From NCBI GenBank assembly GCA_003140705.1, contig PLKU01000249.1, positions 8,397 to 18,537 on the forward strand: a stretch of 10,141 nucleotides of DNA. The letters run 5' to 3'. Shown here in pieces: positions 7,708-10,141 of this stretch. The first letter of the stretch is position 1. Every line of letters starts with the position of its first letter. The notes beneath the pieces are model-generated. The model had not been told where the DNA came from. It was given only the letters and a program-made list of their open reading frames with translations, and ran no database searches. This DNA is from Acidobacteriaceae bacterium. GTDB lineage: Bacteria > Acidobacteriota > Terriglobia > Terriglobales > Acidobacteriaceae. The position numbers and the translations under genes are program-made.

Positions 7708-8679
7708 CTAACTCGCCTGCTGTCCCACATACACTTTGGCCACGCCCACCGCCAAATTTCGAATGCGCGCAATCATGCCCACGCGTTCCGTGACACTGAT
7801 CGCCCCACGGGCATCCAGAAGATTGAACAGGTTCGAGCACTTCAGTGCCAGCTCATAGGTCGACATCAGCGGGAAGCGCCGCTTCTCCGTCGGGCTTGCG
7901 TTCTCATCGGCCAGCACAGCATTGCCCTTTGCCAGCAGCGCTTGCGCCTCGGCCTCGTAGCTGTCGAAGTGCGCCCACAGACGGTCAATGTCGGCGTCTT
8001 CGAAGTTGTACACGGAGTACTGCAATTCCTCCGTCAACCGGACATCGCCATAGGTGACCACCGCGCCCGTATCCGGGTCGCGCGCCCACACCACGTCGTA
8101 GACCGAGTCCACGTCCTGCATGAAAGCACAGAGTCGCTCCAGTCCGTATGTCAATTCAGCACAAATCGGGTCCAGGTCGAGTCCGCCGCACTGCTGGAAG
8201 TATGTGAACTGCGTGATCTCCATGCCGTCCATCATCACCTGCCAGCCCACGCCCCAGGCCCCCACCGTCGGGCCTTCCCAGTTGTCCTCTTCAAACTTCA
8301 GGTCATGCATTGAGAGGTCGATCCCAATCGCTTCCAGCGACTGCAGGTAAAGCTCCTGCACATTCACCGGTGGTGGCTTCAAAATCAGTTGAAACTGCGT
8401 GTGGCGAAACAACCGGTTCGGATTTTCTCCGTATCGCCCGTCTGCCGGACGCCGTGAGGGCTGCGCATAGCCCACCTTGTAGGGCTTGGGCCCCAGAACG
8501 CGCAGAAATGTCTCTGGCGCCATCGTCCCTGCGCCTACTTCAACGTCATAGGGTTGCTGCAGCACGCACCCGCGCGCCGCCCAAAAACTCTGCAACCGGA
8601 ACAACAGTTCTTGAAAGGTCAGCGCGGCGACCTTTGCAGGGGACACAGCCGCTGACGGCAAAACACTGGCAGAAGGCAC
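7708..8679 (-). CDS. glyQ: Glycine-tRNA ligase alpha subunit
   Basis: This class II synthetase catalytic subunit activates glycine with ATP and charges tRNA-Gly together with GlyS. The 323 residues include EVGAGTM (47-53), [17 protein letters not shown] (73-89, ATP-binding region), the [14 protein letters not shown] stretch (133-146), [14 protein letters not shown] (154-167), ELTYGLERL (175-183, motif 3) and [15 protein letters not shown] (285-299). Homology with E. coli GlyQ begins near residue 20, so this protein carries a short Ala/Ser/Val-rich N-terminal extension if the GTG at 8679 is the true start. GTG is favoured by the purine-rich GAGAGAGAG just upstream; an internal GTG at codon 12 would remove most of the extension. 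A promoter-like sequence with an overlapping palindrome lies 30-70 bases upstream. The stop is 82 bases before glyS. Confidence 0.97.
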   Translation of the reverse strand: MPSASVLPSAAVSPAKVAALTFQELLFRLQSFWAARGCVLQQPYDVEVGAGTMAPETFLRVLGPKPYKVGYAQPSRRPADGRYGENPNRLFRHTQFQLILKPPPVNVQELYLQSLEAIGIDLSMHDLKFEEDNWEGPTVGAWGVGWQVMMDGMEITQFTYFQQCGGLDLDPICAELTYGLERLCAFMQDVDSVYDVVWARDPDTGAVVTYGDVRLTEELQYSVYNFEDADIDRLWAHFDSYEAEAQALLAKGNAVLADENASPTEKRRFPLMSTYELALKCSNLFNLLDARGAISVTERVGMIARIRNLAVGVAKVYVGQQAS

Positions 8680-8711
8680 GTTGGACTCTCTCTCGACGGA
8701 ACTGAGGCAAT

Positions 8712-8740
8712 TTTATCAGCCCGACAGAAACAATCTGCAA
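8712..8740 (-). promoter_or_regulatory. Likely sigma-70-type promoter of glyQS
   Basis: On the minus strand TTGCAG (8740-8735) and GATAAA (8717-8712) are separated by exactly 17 bases; TAAAAT at 8715-8710 is an alternative -10 with a 19-base spacer. The predicted transcript would start around 8705, about 25 bases before the glyQ GTG, and would include its GAGAGAGAG ribosome-binding site. It is a visual match only. Confidence 0.5.
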
Positions 8741-8749
8741 CGCGTTGCA
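8736..8749. promoter_or_regulatory. Perfect 14-bp palindrome overlapping the glyQ -35 (operator candidate)
   Basis: TGCAACGCGTTGCA reads identically on both strands and covers five of the six bases of the proposed glyQ -35. Its layout resembles 14-bp LacI/GalR-family operators (TGnAAn, two central bases, nTTnCA), although the centre here is GC rather than the usual CG. A bound dimer would compete with RNA polymerase. The palindrome is seen directly; the operator role is inference. Confidence 0.4.
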
Positions 8750-8767
8750 CTTTGAGTGCTGCCGGTT

Positions 8768-8800
8768 CCAACCCTTGCACGTCTCTGAACACGAGGTTGG
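8768..8800. repeat. Weak hairpin just downstream of recO
   Basis: Ccaacc at 8768-8773 and ggttgg at 8795-8800 form a 6-bp stem, plus one G-U pair on the minus-strand transcript, around a 19-base loop. It starts 14 bases after the recO stop. There is no U-tract, so a Rho-independent terminator is not supported. Confidence 0.25.
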
Positions 8801-8813
8801 GAATTCGTAAACC

Positions 8814-9551
8814 CTAGAGCCGACCCAGCGCCTCCGCCGACTTCAGTTTGCGCTCCAAATGGCGCTCCAGCGCCTGCAACGTGAATCGTCGCAGATCCTG
8901 CCCACGCCTCCGCGGCCATGGTTCGCCGGCAAAATTCGCTGCCGGTGCCCTCAGCATGCGCTGCGCCAGTTGCCACGAGTCCGCTGACAGCTCACTGGCA
9001 TTTCCATTGCGATGCAGCGAGCAAAACAAGCCGTCCCCCAGCGAGTTGAAGTTGGTTTGTCCGGCTTCCAGGGCCTCTCCACATGCGGTGCAGTGGCCGA
9101 TATCAGGCAGTAGCCCCATCAGCCTGGTCATCCAAAGAGAAAAATAGGTAAGCGGCATCCACGGCTGCTCCACCGTGGTCTGTTCCAGGACGGCCAGCAG
9201 CAGCCGGAACACCGTCTCCTGCGGATCGCGCTCCGGCAGCGCCTCGTCCAATACTTCCGCGAAAAAGCTGAGCACCGCCATCCGCGCATGATCGACTGGT
9301 GTCGAAAGGGGTGAGCGGACAATCTCCAACTGGTCAAGCCGCACCAGCTCCTGCCGCGGGCGTTCGGCGAACCAGGCCCGCGTCACCGTCATGGGCTCCA
9401 GCGCCCCGCCAAACCGTTTTCGGCTCCTCAGCGCGGACTTGGCTACACCCTTGAGTCGCCCATAGTCCCGCGTGAAAAAGCTCACGATCAGGTCGGCCTC
9501 ATGCACCGGCCAGGTGCGCAAAACCACGGCTTCTGAGGTCAGAACGCTCAT
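8814..9551 (-). CDS. recO: DNA repair protein RecO
   Basis: RecO works with RecF and RecR to load RecA onto SSB-coated single-stranded DNA during gap repair, and anneals complementary strands. The 245 residues fit the family. The N-terminal OB-fold starts SEAVVLRTWPVHEADLIVSF (6-25) and continues with YGRLKGVAKSALRSRKRFGGALEP (30-53), the most conserved stretch. The C-terminal helical part carries a zinc-site candidate, C154-x2-C157 with C177-x2-H180, instead of the more common four cysteines. ATG 9551 gives the expected N-terminus; the upstream ribosome-binding site is weak (AGAAGA). The gene diverges from the AbrB-type gene across 118 bases and is followed by glyQ after 134 bases. No strong promoter was recognised (TTGGTC-16-GATAGA is the best guess). 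Confidence 0.94.
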   Translation of the reverse strand: MSVLTSEAVVLRTWPVHEADLIVSFFTRDYGRLKGVAKSALRSRKRFGGALEPMTVTRAWFAERPRQELVRLDQLEIVRSPLSTPVDHARMAVLSFFAEVLDEALPERDPQETVFRLLLAVLEQTTVEQPWMPLTYFSLWMTRLMGLLPDIGHCTACGEALEAGQTNFNSLGDGLFCSLHRNGNASELSADSWQLAQRMLRAPAANFAGEPWPRRRGQDLRRFTLQALERHLERKLKSAEALGRL

Positions 9552-9624
9552 AAGTCTTCTATCTTCGCACCCTGCACAAGACCAAATTGGCCGTAAAAGT
9601 CAGGTTTCTGGCCTGTTTTGACCG

Positions 9625-9652
9625 TTGCAGAATCCCGATCCCACGTTACAAT
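9625..9652 (+). promoter_or_regulatory. Likely sigma-70-type promoter of the AbrB-type gene
   Basis: TTGCAG (9625-9630) and TACAAT (9647-9652) are 16 bases apart on the plus strand. Transcription would start near 9659, giving a leader of about ten bases that still contains GAGG (9660-9663), six bases before the ATG at 9670. The nine bases CGTTGCAGA around this -35 (9623-9631) are also present at the glyQ -35. Confidence 0.55.
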
Positions 9653-9669
9653 AGTTGTAGAGGTTCCAA

Positions 9670-9870
9670 ATGCCCACCGCAATGGTCACCTTCAACGGTC
9701 GCATCACCCTCCCCACTAACGTACGAAAAGAACTCGGACTCAAGACAGGCGACAGCGTCGATTTTGTCGAAATTGAGAAGGGCCGATTCGCCATCAAATG
9801 CAGCGGTGATTCGCTCGCAAGATTGAATCGCGCCGTTGCCATTGAAGAGCCCGACAAAGTGATCCAGTAA
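9670..9870 (+). CDS. Small AbrB/MazE (SpoVT-AbrB) family DNA-binding protein, no toxin partner in view
   Basis: The 66-residue product matches the swapped-hairpin AbrB fold seen in MazE/VapB-type antitoxins and AbrB regulators. Residues 5-42 read VTFNGRITLPTNVRKELGLKTGDSVDFVEIEKG and so on, with the family pattern (G-R-I-T-[LI]-P, R-[KE]-x-L-G-L-K-x-G-D). The tail (43-66) would be where a toxin-binding segment lies in an antitoxin. The start is well supported: GAGG sits six bases before the ATG and a promoter-like sequence precedes it. No PIN-domain or MazF-like frame follows on the plus strand; after the stop comes a hairpin-rich gap and then the opposing ferredoxin gene. It is therefore either a solitary antitoxin or a stand-alone regulator, perhaps of itself or of divergent recO. 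The domain call is strong; the role is open. Confidence 0.85.
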   Translation: MPTAMVTFNGRITLPTNVRKELGLKTGDSVDFVEIEKGRFAIKCSGDSLARLNRAVAIEEPDKVIQ

Positions 9871-9901
9871 CCTTCCTCAAACAATTTCATCACCAGATTC
9901 A

Positions 9902-9920
9902 GGTGCAGTAAAACTGCGCC
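9902..9920 (+). repeat. Hairpin downstream of the AbrB-type gene
   Basis: GGTGCAGT, loop AAA, ACTGCGCC forms an 8-bp stem (one G-U pair) 31 bases after the AbrB-type stop. No run of U follows on either strand, so it may slow polymerase or protect the 3' end, but a Rho-independent terminator is not demonstrated. Confidence 0.4.
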
Positions 9921-9936
9921 CGAATTGCTTCGCGCA

Positions 9937-9971
9937 CAAACAAACGCGCATCCCGCTGGGCGGGACGCGCG
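9937..9971 (-). terminator. Rho-independent terminator of the ferredoxin gene
   Basis: On the minus strand an 11-bp GC-rich stem (9971-9961 with 9955-9945, loop CCCAG, one G-U pair) is followed at once by TTTGTTTG (9944-9937). It lies 36-70 bases after the ferredoxin stop. On the plus strand the G-U position becomes an A-C mismatch and no T-run follows, so it appears to work only for the ferredoxin transcript. Confidence 0.75.
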
Positions 9972-9975
9972 CTGA

Positions 9976-9995
9976 CACGACTCAATCGTGCGATT
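9976..9995. repeat. Two overlapping, mutually exclusive small hairpins
   Basis: CACGA (9976-9980) can pair with TCGTG (9986-9990), while AATCG (9984-9988) can pair with CGATT (9991-9995). The two stems share bases and cannot form together. They lie between the ferredoxin stop and its terminator. They are short enough to be chance. Confidence 0.3.
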
Positions 9996-10006
9996 CTGGT
10001 GAGAGT

Positions 10007-10141
10007 TTAGCGCCCGAAGTGTGCCGCGTTCTTCTCAGTAAAGTGAGCCCACTTCTCCGGCAGGTCATCCTGCGCAAAGATGGCGGAAACCGGGCAGGCC
10101 GGAACACATGCGCCGCAGTCGATGCACTCGACCGGGTCGAT
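10007..10141 (-). CDS. Ferredoxin, C-terminal part (5' end beyond window)
   Basis: The last 44 codons of a small iron-sulfur electron carrier are visible, ending at TAA 10009-10007. The visible part starts IDPVECIDCGACVPACPVSAI, with the C-x2-C-x2-C-x3-C-P cluster-binding motif for one [4Fe-4S] centre, and ends EKWAHFTEKNAAHFGR. The length of the tail after the motif and the phrase YIDPVECIDCGAC known from the family suggest an FdxA-like 7Fe or 2[4Fe-4S] ferredoxin of about 80-110 residues, with its first cluster motif outside the window. A good terminator follows. The electron partners cannot be told from here. The gene converges on the AbrB-type gene. Confidence 0.93.
   Translation of the reverse strand: MDPVECIDCGACVPACPVSAIFAQDDLPEKWAHFTEKNAAHFGR

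Larger units (their letters stand above)
9890..10002. repeat. Inverted repeat enclosing a hairpin-rich gap
   Basis: TCACCAGA at 9890-9897 and TCTGGTGA at 9995-10002 are a perfect 8-bp inverted pair 97 bases apart; the match extends to 10 of 11 bases inward. They enclose the hairpins at 9902-9920, 9921-9932 (CGAA/TTCG), 9945-9971 and 9976-9990. The gap carries no reading frame of note. The arms are seen directly; whether they act together is unknown. Confidence 0.4.

Noticed and set aside
8680..8813. A T-box or similar tRNA-sensing leader upstream of glyQ
   Set aside because: T-box leaders are typical of Gram-positive bacteria and need about 200-300 bases. Only 134 bases exist here and there is no terminator/antiterminator pair with a U-tract.
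9600..9893. A 97-codon minus-strand frame opposite the AbrB-type gene, as a possible overlapping toxin
   Set aside because: Its product has no toxin-like motif, and the plus-strand frame shows the clear AbrB pattern with promoter and Shine-Dalgarno.

Overview
The window looks like a chromosomal housekeeping region of a GC-rich Gram-negative bacterium. I infer Acidobacteriota, probably Terriglobales. The reasons are the very large single-polypeptide LptC/LptA-like protein next to lptB and rpoN, the two-subunit glycyl-tRNA synthetase, and the general codon use. The phylum call is an inference from gene style, not from a search. I see no mobile element, CRISPR array, tRNA or rRNA gene.

Nearly everything is on the minus strand, so transcription runs from right to left. 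The order is recO (9551-8814), glyQ (8679-7708), glyS (7625-5541), an unrecognised 203-residue protein (5389-4778), a giant lptC/lptA-like gene (4775-2244), lptB (2218-1490), and rpoN from 1266 off the left edge. A small AbrB/MazE-type gene (9670-9870) is the only plus-strand gene and diverges from recO. The last 44 codons of a ferredoxin gene enter from the right edge on the minus strand and converge on it.

The genes form three functional blocks. The first is recombination repair (recO) followed by glycine-tRNA charging (glyQ and glyS), with a promoter-like site and a perfect 14-bp palindrome in front of glyQ. The second is an LPS-export operon: the unknown protein, the LptC/A bridge and LptB follow each other with gaps of 2 and 25 bases, so they are probably co-translated. 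The third is rpoN (sigma-54), which follows lptB as in many Proteobacteria but behind a 223-base gap that may hold its own promoter or leader structure. The order lptC-lptA-lptB-rpoN is the classical one, except that lptC and lptA appear as one 843-residue reading frame and the unknown gene sits where kdsC/kdsD lie in E. coli.

The densest unexplained structure is the 136-base gap between the AbrB-type gene and the ferredoxin gene. It holds a convincing ferredoxin terminator plus several further hairpins inside a longer inverted repeat. No gap exceeds 300 bases. I do not see an undescribed multi-gene system. The leads that best deserve a check are the LptC/A fusion, its coupled unknown partner, the glyQ palindrome, and the solitary AbrB-type gene with its structured 3' flank.
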